A DNA stretch of 32,461 bases from Bacteroidota bacterium (GCA_023409675.1 JAEYRC010000294.1:1-32461); one strand, 5' to 3'; positions 1 through 8,077 are shown, counted from the first letter of the stretch. Notes: generated from the sequence alone by a model not told the origin. Translations and numbers: made by a program.

Positions 1-335
1 GGGCATGACCTATCGGGTGCGCTTTTTTATTACCCGCCGCTCTGCATGGCAACTATTATATGATAAGATTGATGACTGGATTAATCCGGGCATCGTATAA
101 GGAAGAAATAAAATTATTAGATCGATACCTTAATCTGCCGGATTGTCTGAGGCCTGTAAGCATTAATTCGATGGGCAGCTATTATCCATTCACACATAAA
201 TTACCGGTCAGCAATAACAGTTATGATGAAACAAAGCATTCTGTCCCCTCTGTCTCAACACCTAATTGCTATGGGAAAAAGAAAGATAAGAAATACTGAA
301 CCAAGACAATTTTCCCTGTTGATGAAATTTCCGGC
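1..335. other. Left-edge region without a confident gene
   Basis: No gene is called with confidence here. Three short plus-strand frames are open. One runs in from the edge and stops at 98-100, containing RVRFFI and ending DWINPGIV. A second (60-299, 79 codons) contains YKEEIKLLDRY and has a Lys-rich C-terminus. A third (223-339, 38 residues, beginning MMKQSILSP) has a stop codon that overlaps the ATG of the following exporter gene as ATGA. The first two weakly recall the C-terminal domain of class I lanthipeptide dehydratases broken by a frameshift, but the later part of the second does not fit that family. The region may be the tail of an upstream gene, decayed coding DNA, or leader sequence for the exporter. 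Confidence 0.3.
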
Positions 336-2447
336 ATGAAGAAAGGCGTACTGATTAAACAACATGATATTACAGATTGTGGGGCCGCCTGCCTGGCAGT
401 CATAGCGGCCTGGCATAAACTCTATTTGCCCATTGCCCGCATCCGGCAATACGCGGGAACAGATCAGAAGGGAACGAATGTTCTGGGTCTGGTTGAGGCT
501 GCTGAAAAGCTGGGCTTCAGTGCAAAGGGTGTCCGGGGAAGCCTGGAGGTTTTACCAAAGATTCCTCTTCCGGCGATTGCCCACCTGGTGCTTGAAAATG
601 GGCTGCATCATTATGTGGTATTGATGCACGTTAGTAAACGCTTTATTACCATAATGGATCCTGCCATTGGCAGACTCAAGAAAATGCGCCCTGCCGAATT
701 TACGCGGGAATGGACGGGCGTGCTGGTCATGCTCATCCCGGGTGAACGGTTTGTGAAGATGGATAGCCTGATGCCACCAATGGCCAGGCTTTGGCAGCTG
801 ATCCGACCGCATTCCGGGGTAATGGTTCAAACCCTTATCGGAGCACTGGTTTTTACGGTACTTGGACTGGCCATGTCGGTATATGTTCAGAAAATCGTTG
901 ATTTTGTGCTGGTCGACGGAAATATTCGCCTGCTCAACCTGATGAGCATGGTGATGATCGGTCTGCTGATCATGCAACTGCTGATAGGATTTTTTAAATC
1001 TATCCTGGTGCTACGCACCGGGCAATTCATCGATGCACGGCTGATCCTTGGCTATTACCGGCACTTACTGGAACTGCCGCAAAAGTTTTTTGATACGATG
1101 CGGGTTGGAGAGATCATGAGCCGCCTCAATGATGCGGTTAAAATTCGGTTGTTCATCAATGACATTGCGGTATCGCTACTGGTAAATAGCTTTATGATAG
1201 TATGCGCTCTTGCCCTGATGTTTATTTATCATTGGAAGCTGGCCCTGCTGATGTTGTTGATATTTCCCTTCTATGGCCTGCTGTTTTTCCTGAGTCATAG
1301 CATTAATAAAAAATGGCAGTTGAAAGTGATGCAGGACAGTGCCGAACTTGAGGCCGGGCTGGTTGAAAGCCTGAACAACATCAGCACCGTTCGTCAGCTT
1401 CATCTGGAAAAATTTATCCATTCGAAAACCGAAGGGAATTTTATTCGTTTACTCAGAACCCTCTATACAATTTCTGTAAAATCGTTGTGGCTGGGAAGTT
1501 TTACGGAATTCACCACCAGAGCATTTACGATTCTGATTCTATGGGCAGGAAGCTATTATGTAGTGGAGGGGGCAATGTCTCCGGGTGAGTTACTTTCCTT
1601 TTATGCGCTTATCGGATATTTCACCGCACCCGCGGTCTTCCTGATCAACGCGAATAAAATGGTACAGGAAGCGCTTATCGCCTCAGCCCGCTTATATGAA
1701 ATCATAGATCTGGAAACGGAAACGCAACACAGCGCATTGGCACAGATACCGTTTTCAGGAGAAGGCTTTATAGAATTCAACGGTGTTTCCTTCAGCTATT
1801 CCAATCGATCGGTATTGTTTGAAGATTTCAATCTGCAAATTCCCATCGGTACCACGGTAGCCATCACGGGGGAAAGTGGCAGTGGGAAATCTACCCTTAT
1901 GTATTTGTTGCAGCAGCTTTATCCTCTCAACAAGGGAAAAATAACTATATCTGCTATGGATATCCGAATGTATCCGGCGGGGCAACTCAGGCAGTTAATT
2001 GGCATTGTTCCGCAACAAAACGCACTTTTTTCGGGAACCGTGGCGGAGAATATCGCTATTGGTGATACTGAACCGGATTATGAACGGTTGATCCGTATTT
2101 CCATATCACTCGATATTCATGAAATGATCAGCAGCCTGCCACTTGGGTATAATACCATGATCGGCGAAAACGGTGTTAATCTCTCCGGTGGCCAGTCGCA
2201 ACGCCTCGCCATAGCCCGCGCACTGTATCGTAATCCTAAGATCCTGGTTCTTGACGAACCAACTTCTGCACTTGATCAGCAAACTGCAGCTACCGTATTG
2301 AAATCAATCAGGCAATATGGGAGCGAGCAGACAACGGTTATTTTCATTACCCATGATGCAAACGTACTGCCTTACTGTGATCATGTTTTTCACCTTCGGG
2401 ATGGTAAAATAATTGAAAGCCGGGCACTAAATACCGGTACTTACTAA
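336..2447 (+). CDS. C39-peptidase ABC exporter (bacteriocin/peptide type)
   Basis: This is a fused peptidase, membrane and ATPase exporter of 703 residues. Such proteins cut the leader from a ribosomal peptide and export it across the inner membrane. The N-terminal C39 domain (about 1-135) has the oxyanion Gln9 in KQHDITDCGAACL, nucleophile Cys15, His92 in HHYVVL and Asp108 in DPAIG, so the catalytic set looks complete. Several membrane segments follow (about 160-440). The ATPase domain has Walker A GESGSGKST near 511, signature LSGGQSQR near 615, Walker B ILVLDEP near 635 and the switch His in ITHD. The start at 336 places the catalytic Gln nine residues in, as usual. No double-glycine precursor or HlyD partner is visible, so these may lie upstream of the window. 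The domain calls are firm; the substrate is unknown. Confidence 0.95.
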   Translation: MKKGVLIKQHDITDCGAACLAVIAAWHKLYLPIARIRQYAGTDQKGTNVLGLVEAAEKLGFSAKGVRGSLEVLPKIPLPAIAHLVLENGLHHYVVLMHVSKRFITIMDPAIGRLKKMRPAEFTREWTGVLVMLIPGERFVKMDSLMPPMARLWQLIRPHSGVMVQTLIGALVFTVLGLAMSVYVQKIVDFVLVDGNIRLLNLMSMVMIGLLIMQLLIGFFKSILVLRTGQFIDARLILGYYRHLLELPQKFFDTMRVGEIMSRLNDAVKIRLFINDIAVSLLVNSFMIVCALALMFIYHWKLALLMLLIFPFYGLLFFLSHSINKKWQLKVMQDSAELEAGLVESLNNISTVRQLHLEKFIHSKTEGNFIRLLRTLYTISVKSLWLGSFTEFTTRAFTILILWAGSYYVVEGAMSPGELLSFYALIGYFTAPAVFLINANKMVQEALIASARLYEIIDLETETQHSALAQIPFSGEGFIEFNGVSFSYSNRSVLFEDFNLQIPIGTTVAITGESGSGKSTLMYLLQQLYPLNKGKITISAMDIRMYPAGQLRQLIGIVPQQNALFSGTVAENIAIGDTEPDYERLIRISISLDIHEMISSLPLGYNTMIGENGVNLSGGQSQRLAIARALYRNPKILVLDEPTSALDQQTAATVLKSIRQYGSEQTTVIFITHDANVLPYCDHVFHLRDGKIIESRALNTGTY

Positions 2448-2476
2448 GCTCTCAAAATTTCCTGAAATGGGGTTCC

Positions 2477-2514
2477 CGCAGATTCAGCGAATTTTAAGCA
2501 GATTGGCGCAGATA
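2477..2514. repeat. CGCAGATT-type short repeat with 10-bp period
   Basis: Near-copies of CGCAGATT start at 2477, 2497 (AGCAGATT) and 2507 (CGCAGATA), with a decayed copy near 2487 (GCGAATTT), so units recur every 10 bp. An inverse-sense piece, CTGCGAAAATC, follows at 2530-2540. It lies in the gap after the C39 exporter. I recall similar CGCAGATT-rich intergenic elements from other Bacteroidota genomes. The function is unknown. Confidence 0.5.
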
Positions 2515-2551
2515 AACAGCCGTTAAATGCTGCGAAAATCGGCACCCAATC

Positions 2552-2566
2552 ATATGACCTGCATAA
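2552..2566. repeat. Intergenic 15-mer shared with 8112-8126
   Basis: ATATGACCTGCATAA occurs here and again, identically and in the same orientation, at 8112-8126. Both copies lie between genes and upstream of a plus-strand start (78 and 46 bp away). It could be an operator or part of a dispersed repeat. A chance match of this length somewhere in 32 kb is not rare, but having both copies in intergenic DNA is less expected. Confidence 0.3.
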
Positions 2567-2590
2567 ACATTTCTATATTACCGGATTGAT

Positions 2591-2621
2591 TTTGAATGTC
2601 AGAGAAGATAAAGTAAATTTA
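2591..2621 (+). promoter_or_regulatory. Bacteroidota-type promoter for the SRPBCC gene
   Basis: TTTG at 2591-2594 is followed after exactly 19 bp by TAAATTTA (2614-2621), which matches 7 of 8 positions of the TAnnTTTG -7 box. Spacing and order match the described Bacteroides sigma-factor promoter. Transcription would start near 2627, about 17 bp before the ATG at 2644. Confidence 0.5.
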
Positions 2622-2643
2622 AGGTAGCGGAAAATCCTTCTTC

Positions 2644-3090
2644 ATGAAATATAAAGAAGAAATCGACATCGACCGGCCTATTGATGCCGTAGTGGCGTTA
2701 TTTGATGACCCGGATAGCCTTAAAGAATGGATGGATGGGTTTCAGGGTTTTACACACCTTGAAGGAATTCCCGGTGAGCGGGGAGCTAAATCGGCTCTGC
2801 AATTCAAGCAGGGCAAGCGAACCATCGAAATGGTGGAAACGATCATGATCCGCAACCTTCCTGAAGAATTTACCGCCACCTATGCTGCTAAAGGCGTGAA
2901 CAATATTTCCACCAACAGGTTCATTCCATTACCGGATAACCGCACCCGGTATGTATCTGAGCAGGAATTTAACTTCAGTGGGTTCATGAAGATTATTGGA
3001 TTTATTTTTGGCCGGACATTCAAAAAACAAACGCTCCGCCATTTGAATTCCTTTAAGCGATTTGCTGAAACCCGCATCCCTGCTCACTGA
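2644..3090 (+). CDS. SRPBCC (START-like) family protein
   Basis: This is a 148-residue cytoplasmic protein with no signal peptide. The layout fits the SRPBCC/polyketide-cyclase-like helix-grip fold: an N-terminal strand with the typical IDIDRPIDAVVALFDDP pattern, then DSLKEWMDGFQGF, a central set of alternating strands, and a long C-terminal amphipathic helix (about 118-143) that closes the hydrophobic pocket. Family members bind lipids, polyketides or other hydrophobic small molecules, but no ligand can be inferred here. It has its own promoter and stands alone between the C39 exporter and the GH20-like gene, so it is probably not part of the export system. Confidence 0.85.
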   Translation: MKYKEEIDIDRPIDAVVALFDDPDSLKEWMDGFQGFTHLEGIPGERGAKSALQFKQGKRTIEMVETIMIRNLPEEFTATYAAKGVNNISTNRFIPLPDNRTRYVSEQEFNFSGFMKIIGFIFGRTFKKQTLRHLNSFKRFAETRIPAH

Positions 3091-3145
3091 TGATTAGCAT
3101 ACCTTCATAGTAATAGAATAATAAATCTGCAGAACTGTTTTTGGT

Positions 3146-3176
3146 TTTGCTTTCTCCTGCCTAACAGTTATATTCG
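3146..3176 (+). promoter_or_regulatory. Bacteroidota-type promoter for the GH20-like gene
   Basis: TTTG at 3146-3149, 19 bp, then TATATTCG at 3169-3176 (7 of 8 matches to TAnnTTTG). The arrangement is the same as in front of the preceding gene. Transcription would start near 3182, about 20 bp before the start codon. Confidence 0.5.
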
Positions 3177-3201
3177 GGCTATCAGTACAAATCACACTTT
3201 C

Positions 3202-4314
3202 ATGATGAAATTCATACTCGTATTCTTTTTTGCCATAGCTGGTTTAAATTCTTATTCACAGCAGAGATCCGCTATACTGGATTCATTATTGCCTGTACGA
3301 GGCTTGAGTATTGCGGCTCCCTCCCTGGATGATACGGATCGCTTTGTTTCCTTTATCAATCAGCATCTTGCCCCACGAAATGTTAACACCCTGATCCTGC
3401 GTGTTGATTATAATTACGCGTTTGAATCTCATCCTGAGCTGCGGGGAGCCAATCCCCTGACTAAGGAAGCCGTTAAGAAAATTGTTCAGGCCTGCAGGAA
3501 AGCGGGCATCCGGATCATTCCACAGATCAACCTTCTTGGTCATCAGTCATGGCAGTCGACTCTCGGGAATCTGCTGAAGGTTTATCCGCAATTTGATGAA
3601 ACGCCACATGTACAAATACCTGAAAAATATGAATGGCCGAATGCCGACGGACTCTATTGTAAAAGTTATTGTCCGCTACATCCCGATGTACATGCTATCG
3701 TATTCGCCCTGATGGATGAAATCTGTACTGTTTTTGAAACCGATGCCTTTCATGCCGGTATGGATGAAGTTTTTTACATTGGGGATGATCGTTGTCCGCG
3801 CTGTAAAGGACGCGATAAGGCTGAATTATTTGCCGGAGAGGTTACTGCCATCGCTAATCACCTCAAAAGGTCAAATCGTGAATTATGGATCTGGGGCGAT
3901 CGCCTCATTGATGGTCAGGCAACCGGCATTGGCATGTGGGAAGCCAGCATGAACAATACCCACCGGGCTATAGACATGATCCCGAAAAGCGTTGTGATCT
4001 GCGACTGGCATTATGAGCGGGCCGATAAAACGGCGGTATATTTCGCCATGAAAGGATTCAGGGTTGTCACCTCTCCCTGGAGAAATCCCACGCTGGCAAG
4101 AATTCAGTTGCAGGATATGATTGATTTCAGAACGCAGTCGACCCGGCAAATGAGCAATAATTTTCAGGGTATGGTACAGACTATCTGGTCGGGTTTTGAA
4201 CCGTTCATTAAAGAACTGGAGGAAAAGAAAACGGTGACCGATACCCTGACGCTTTCTCCGGCTGTGACCTTCATGCACCTATATAACGGTATTAATGCCT
4301 TGCAAAAGCCCTGA
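3202..4314 (+). CDS. Secreted GH20-like glycoside hydrolase
   Basis: This is a 370-residue protein beginning with a signal peptide (hydrophobic FILVFFFAIAGL, probable cleavage after SYSQ). The rest is a TIM-barrel-like domain. RGLSIAAPSLDD near the mature N-terminus, IPQINLLGHQSW and especially FHAGMDEVF with the Asp188-Glu189 pair are the hallmarks of family 20 beta-N-acetylhexosaminidase-like enzymes, in which that pair acts in catalysis. It lacks the extra N-terminal domain of classical GH20 enzymes and is correspondingly short. Cysteine pairs in CKSYC and CPRC could form disulfides or bind a metal. It probably acts in the periplasm or outside the cell on N-acetylhexosamine glycans. The exact substrate is not predictable. 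An alternative start is the next codon, also ATG (3205). Confidence 0.85.
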   Translation: MMKFILVFFFAIAGLNSYSQQRSAILDSLLPVRGLSIAAPSLDDTDRFVSFINQHLAPRNVNTLILRVDYNYAFESHPELRGANPLTKEAVKKIVQACRKAGIRIIPQINLLGHQSWQSTLGNLLKVYPQFDETPHVQIPEKYEWPNADGLYCKSYCPLHPDVHAIVFALMDEICTVFETDAFHAGMDEVFYIGDDRCPRCKGRDKAELFAGEVTAIANHLKRSNRELWIWGDRLIDGQATGIGMWEASMNNTHRAIDMIPKSVVICDWHYERADKTAVYFAMKGFRVVTSPWRNPTLARIQLQDMIDFRTQSTRQMSNNFQGMVQTIWSGFEPFIKELEEKKTVTDTLTLSPAVTFMHLYNGINALQKP

Positions 4315-4338
4315 ATGCACTGATCAGCATATGATATA

Positions 4339-6087
4339 TTATACCGGTTTACGCTCGCCGATCTGCTGCCGCCACATGGCATAGTATAATCCCCTGAGTT
4401 CTACCAACTCATGATGGCTGCCGGTTTCAACGATACGACCTTTTTCCAGCACATAGATGGTATTGGCATGCATAATGGTGGATAATCGGTGCGCGATCAA
4501 AATCGTTATTTGCTCCCGTTCCGTAGAAATCTTCCGGATTGTTTGGGTGATTTCCTCCTCTGTTAAAGAATCCAGCGCCGACGTGGCTTCATCAAAGATC
4601 AATAAACGCGGATTCCTGATCAGCGCGCGGGCAATCGATAAGCGCTGTTTTTCACCCCCCGACATTTTAATGCCTCCCTCCCCGATCTGCGAATAAATTC
4701 CATTGCTGGTTCGGGACAAAAAAGCGGTTGCTGATGCCTGTTGCATGGCCATGATAATTTCTTCATCCGTAGCATCCGATTTTACCAGTTGCAGATTTTC
4801 TTTGATCGAACCGGAAAACAAATGGGTATCCTGTGTAACAAAACCCAACTGTCGCCTGATCTCATTATAGCGAAGTTCTTTGGTAGAAACATTATTGTAG
4901 CGGATATCACCTTCAACAGGTGTGTATAATCCAACCAGCAACTTTACAAGCGTGGATTTTCCCGAGCCGGAAGGGCCTACAAAGGCGATTGTATCCCCTA
5001 TTGAAGCGCTGAAGGAAATTCCATCGATCGCGTTCTGTGCAGCCGTTTTATGTCGAAAAACCACCTGGTCAAAATCGAGCTGATTCAGAATGCCAATATC
5101 CGTAGGAGATTCGGGCCGCTGCTCAATTGGCTTTTTCATGAGCTGATCAAAATTATTCAATGACGCTTCGGCTTCCCGGTAAGCCAGGATGATATTTCCA
5201 AGATCCTGCAGAGGAGTAAATATGCCGACAGAAATAAACTGCATGGAGATCAGTTCTCCGGTGGTTAGAACATCCCGGAAAATAAGCCACAATAACGCAA
5301 ATAAGATGGACTGCTTCAGAATGTTCAGTGTTGTGCCCTGTAGAAATGATAGCGTGCGCACATTCTTCACCTTATACATTTCCAGGTCGAAAATTTTCTG
5401 GGTTTGTTCCCTGAGCCGTCGGATCTCCGGAAAGGTTAAACCAAGACTTTTGACCAGTTCGATATTTCGGAGCGATTCGGTTATTACTCCCGACATCTTA
5501 TAAGTTTCCCGATTGATGGAGCGTTGTACGGTCTTGATTTTCTTACTGAGCAATCCGGTTAAACTGCCAAGCACCAACACCCCGAACAAAAAAACCGGAA
5601 TCAGCGCCCAGTGTTTGGTTACAGCGTACCAGATCAGAAATCCCATACCGACCAATGATGAAAAAACAATATTGATGAAAGCATTGATAAAACGTTCGGT
5701 ATCCGTTCGAACTTTTTGAAGTACAGACAATGTTTCGCCGCTGCGCTGATCTTCAAACTCCTGGAACGACAGGCGGAGGGTTTGTTTCAGGCCGTCATTG
5801 AAGATCTGCATTCCAAACTTCTGCACAACAAGCCGGGTCACATATTCCTGAAAGGCCCTTGCCAGCCTTGCCAGAATAGCCACCGCGATACCAAGGAATA
5901 ATAACAGCAGCACGCCGTTGATCCGCTCCTTTTCCGTTTTATTGCCCGGGTTGGAAGCATATTCGTCGATAATCTTACCAAAGATCACCGGATCGACCAG
6001 CGCCAGGATCTGAGCGATAGCCGCAAGAAGCAACGATAGAATCGCCAGGCCTTTGTAGGGTTTCAGGTATTGCCAGAGTATTTTCAT
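4339..6087 (-). CDS. ABC exporter, MsbA-like half-transporter
   Basis: This 582-residue protein has an N-terminal six-helix membrane domain (about 1-310) fused to one ATPase domain. Walker A GPSGSGKST lies near 370, the Q-loop in VTQDTHLF, signature MSGGEKQRLSIARAL near 475, Walker B LLIFDEATSALD near 500 and the switch His in AHRLST. It should act as a homodimer in the inner membrane. The family exports lipids, lipid A-linked molecules or drugs, and this one cannot be assigned a cargo. It is convergent with the GH20-like gene (24 bp between stops) and divergent from the DUF3817 gene, so it is probably transcribed alone. Unlike the exporter at 336, it has no peptidase domain. Confidence 0.93.
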   Translation of the reverse strand: MKILWQYLKPYKGLAILSLLLAAIAQILALVDPVIFGKIIDEYASNPGNKTEKERINGVLLLLFLGIAVAILARLARAFQEYVTRLVVQKFGMQIFNDGLKQTLRLSFQEFEDQRSGETLSVLQKVRTDTERFINAFINIVFSSLVGMGFLIWYAVTKHWALIPVFLFGVLVLGSLTGLLSKKIKTVQRSINRETYKMSGVITESLRNIELVKSLGLTFPEIRRLREQTQKIFDLEMYKVKNVRTLSFLQGTTLNILKQSILFALLWLIFRDVLTTGELISMQFISVGIFTPLQDLGNIILAYREAEASLNNFDQLMKKPIEQRPESPTDIGILNQLDFDQVVFRHKTAAQNAIDGISFSASIGDTIAFVGPSGSGKSTLVKLLVGLYTPVEGDIRYNNVSTKELRYNEIRRQLGFVTQDTHLFSGSIKENLQLVKSDATDEEIIMAMQQASATAFLSRTSNGIYSQIGEGGIKMSGGEKQRLSIARALIRNPRLLIFDEATSALDSLTEEEITQTIRKISTEREQITILIAHRLSTIMHANTIYVLEKGRIVETGSHHELVELRGLYYAMWRQQIGERKPV

Positions 6088-6134
6088 AATCGATATTTGG
6101 GCTTTAATGTTAAAAGAAATGCCCCAAAACTTAA

Positions 6135-6165
6135 TCTGTAGTCATCGCACGGGGTGCTATCTTCG
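6135..6165 (+). promoter_or_regulatory. Promoter for the DUF3817 gene
   Basis: TCTG (6135-6138, 3 of 4 to TTTG) is followed by a 19-bp spacer and TATCTTCG (6158-6165, 7 of 8 to TAnnTTTG). The predicted start near 6171 gives a leader of about 26 bases to the ATG at 6197 and argues against starting the gene at 6107, upstream of this box. Confidence 0.45.
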
Positions 6166-6196
6166 CGCTTTTGAAACTACCACTAATAATTTAAAA

Positions 6197-6496
6197 ATGG
6201 TTCAAGCTTCTTCCCCGGCCCTAAAGCTTTTACGAATACTTGGATTTGGTGAGGCATTCTCCTGGTTATTACTCCTGTTTATAGCCATGCCACTGAAATA
6301 TTTTGCCGGGCAGCCACTGATGGTGACCTTTGTGGGATGGCTCCATGGACTGTTGTTCATGCTGTATATCCTGCAATTGGTAATTGTAAAATTCAGGCAC
6401 AACTGGTCATGGATATTTGTTGTTAAAGGGTTTATCGCTTCAATATTCCCATTCGGTACCCTGGTGTTTGATAATACACTACGCGAAAAAGTCTAA
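6197..6496 (+). CDS. DUF3817 family small membrane protein
   Basis: This is a 99-residue integral membrane protein with about three hydrophobic helices. The family pattern is clear: LRILGFGEAFSWLLLL near the N-terminus, then AMPLKYFAG, then GWLHGLLFMLYILQL and a closing FIASIFPFGTLVFD. The molecular function of the family is unknown. The ATG at 6197 is preferred over an in-frame ATG at 6107, because the extra 30 residues are polar, contain no family signal, and overlap the probable promoter. It is divergent from the MsbA-like exporter and appears to be a single-gene unit. Confidence 0.88.
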   Translation: MVQASSPALKLLRILGFGEAFSWLLLLFIAMPLKYFAGQPLMVTFVGWLHGLLFMLYILQLVIVKFRHNWSWIFVVKGFIASIFPFGTLVFDNTLREKV

Positions 6497-6523
6497 AACT
6501 TTGGGGAAATAATGCAACACAGT

Positions 6524-6566
6524 ATTCCAAATTTTGGAATTAGCTATGTATTGCTCCCCATCGGGG
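6524..6566. other. Exact dyad plus weak terminator-like hairpin
   Basis: ATTCCAAATTTTGGAAT (6524-6540) is a perfect 17-bp inverted repeat with 8-bp arms around one central base. Just downstream, CCCC-ATC-GGGG (6556-6566) could form a short hairpin followed by a T-rich stretch, TTTATTTG. The first could be an operator or part of a terminator for the DUF3817 gene. The second is a weak terminator candidate. The rest of the gap 6497-6638 shows nothing recognisable. Confidence 0.35.
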
Positions 6567-6638
6567 TTTATTTGTTAATAAACTCTTAAGCAGTTTCTGT
6601 GGCATAAGAATTTCCCCTGCTGGTGAAATCTTACCTGT

Positions 6639-8072
6639 ATGTGGGCTATAATCCGTTGCTGCAGTCTTGTGACACTGCTTTGTTGTGCGTCCGGTTTTAA
6701 TGGAAATGCACAGGCGCCGGTACATAAACCGGTTTTCAACAATACTATAGATGCCAATATCAATGGATATTGGGAATACCTGCCAAGAGATTATTCTACG
6801 GATACAGATAAACGTTATCCGCTCCTTATATTCCTGCACGGCGCAGGTGCCCAGGGAAGTGTCCAGGATACCGCTACCCTGTCAAAACTTTTAGTCTACG
6901 GACCGCCGAAACTGATCGAGTCTGGAAATTTTCCGGAATCTTTCACCGTTAACGGCACGTCTTTCCGGTACATCGTACTATCTCCACAAATTAAGGTGGG
7001 AATAACCCGTGATTCAAGCATTATTGATCCGGCAACAATTCTTAATTTTATCAATCATGCCAAAGCTACCTATCGTGTTGATTTTTCACGAATCTATCTG
7101 GCAGGACTGAGCATGGGTGGTGGTGGTATTTGGGATTTTGCCGGCAGTTCTCCTGCAAATGCCGGAATAATAAGTGCCATTGCAGTATCCGCAGGCGCCG
7201 GGAAACTGAACTCAACAGAGGCTTCGGTGCTGGCCCGATCTGAGGATCATGTGCTGGCAGGGCATAATATCCCCGATAATATTATTGAAGTGGGCCGTAC
7301 GATCAATAATATTCAGTACATCACTGATGAAGAACCACAGCATGACCCGCTGGCGTTCTATTGGGATTCGCCTGGGACTTTGGGCGAAAAACACAATTCC
7401 TGGTCGAGAATGTTCGAAGATATCAACCCGGGAACTACAGAGGGCGGAAACCTTACTGATTCTCTCGGAATGAATATATATGAATGGTTTCTGCAATACT
7501 CAACGATTGGACAGGCACCACTTCCTTTGACATGGCTTGATTTCCAATTGAAACCTCGGGATAACGCAACACAGTTAACCTGGACGGTGAGCAATCAATT
7601 AAATGTATCCCATTTTGAGGTCGAAAAAAGCATAGATGGCCAAAACTGGCAATCAATATCAACAGTTACCGCAAGACCTGGGAACGGTACTATAACGTAC
7701 ACGTTCACCGATAATATGGTCGCTGCAAACCGCGTATACTACCGTATCCGGCAGGTTGATGAAGATAAACGCTACAGTTACTCCAAAACAATTACACGGG
7801 AACCATCCCAGGTTCAAATCAACCCGGTAAAAGTATATCCGAGTCCGTTCAGCACAACATTCACGGTGGAACTCCAGCGTAAGCCGGGTGAAAGAATAAC
7901 CCTGCTGCTGCGTAATGCACTCGGTAAGATAGCCGGCACCAAAAATATGGTAAGTACCGGACAGCATACTTTTACCTGGCATGAGCTAAGTCATCTTCCT
8001 TCGGGAATGTATTATCTGCAGGTGATCAGCAATGGAGAAACAGTGGAATCCCGAAGCATCATCAAGCAATAA
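6639..8072 (+). CDS. Secreted alpha/beta hydrolase with T9SS type A signal
   Basis: This 477-residue protein has a signal peptide (CCSLVTLLCCASGF, cleavage near NAQA). The catalytic domain (about 35-290) is an esterase/depolymerase-like alpha/beta hydrolase: LLIFLHGAGAQG supplies the oxyanion-hole strand and GLSMGG carries nucleophile Ser158. A fibronectin-like domain follows (about 293-390, with VSHFEVEKSIDGQNW and VYYRIRQVDEDKRYSYS). The last 80 residues (VKVYPSPFSTTFTVEL to SGMYYLQVISNGE and a basic end) form a T9SS type A sorting domain. The enzyme should therefore cross the outer membrane by type IX secretion and be released or surface-anchored. The substrate, for example a polyester or a feruloyl/acetyl ester, cannot be told. 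Confidence 0.9.
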   Translation: MWAIIRCCSLVTLLCCASGFNGNAQAPVHKPVFNNTIDANINGYWEYLPRDYSTDTDKRYPLLIFLHGAGAQGSVQDTATLSKLLVYGPPKLIESGNFPESFTVNGTSFRYIVLSPQIKVGITRDSSIIDPATILNFINHAKATYRVDFSRIYLAGLSMGGGGIWDFAGSSPANAGIISAIAVSAGAGKLNSTEASVLARSEDHVLAGHNIPDNIIEVGRTINNIQYITDEEPQHDPLAFYWDSPGTLGEKHNSWSRMFEDINPGTTEGGNLTDSLGMNIYEWFLQYSTIGQAPLPLTWLDFQLKPRDNATQLTWTVSNQLNVSHFEVEKSIDGQNWQSISTVTARPGNGTITYTFTDNMVAANRVYYRIRQVDEDKRYSYSKTITREPSQVQINPVKVYPSPFSTTFTVELQRKPGERITLLLRNALGKIAGTKNMVSTGQHTFTWHELSHLPSGMYYLQVISNGETVESRSIIKQ

Positions 8073-8077
8073 ATCGC

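Noticed and set aside
60..299. 79-codon frame as a stand-alone gene
   Set aside because: No recognisable family, promoter or ribosome site. Kept only as a possible remnant in the left-edge note.
552..977. 141-codon minus-strand frame within the C39 exporter gene
   Set aside because: Very His/Gln-rich translation is an artefact of reading the complement of a well-supported coding frame.
6107..6196. Longer start for the DUF3817 protein
   Set aside because: The added 30 residues are polar, not family-like, and overlap the probable promoter at 6135-6165.
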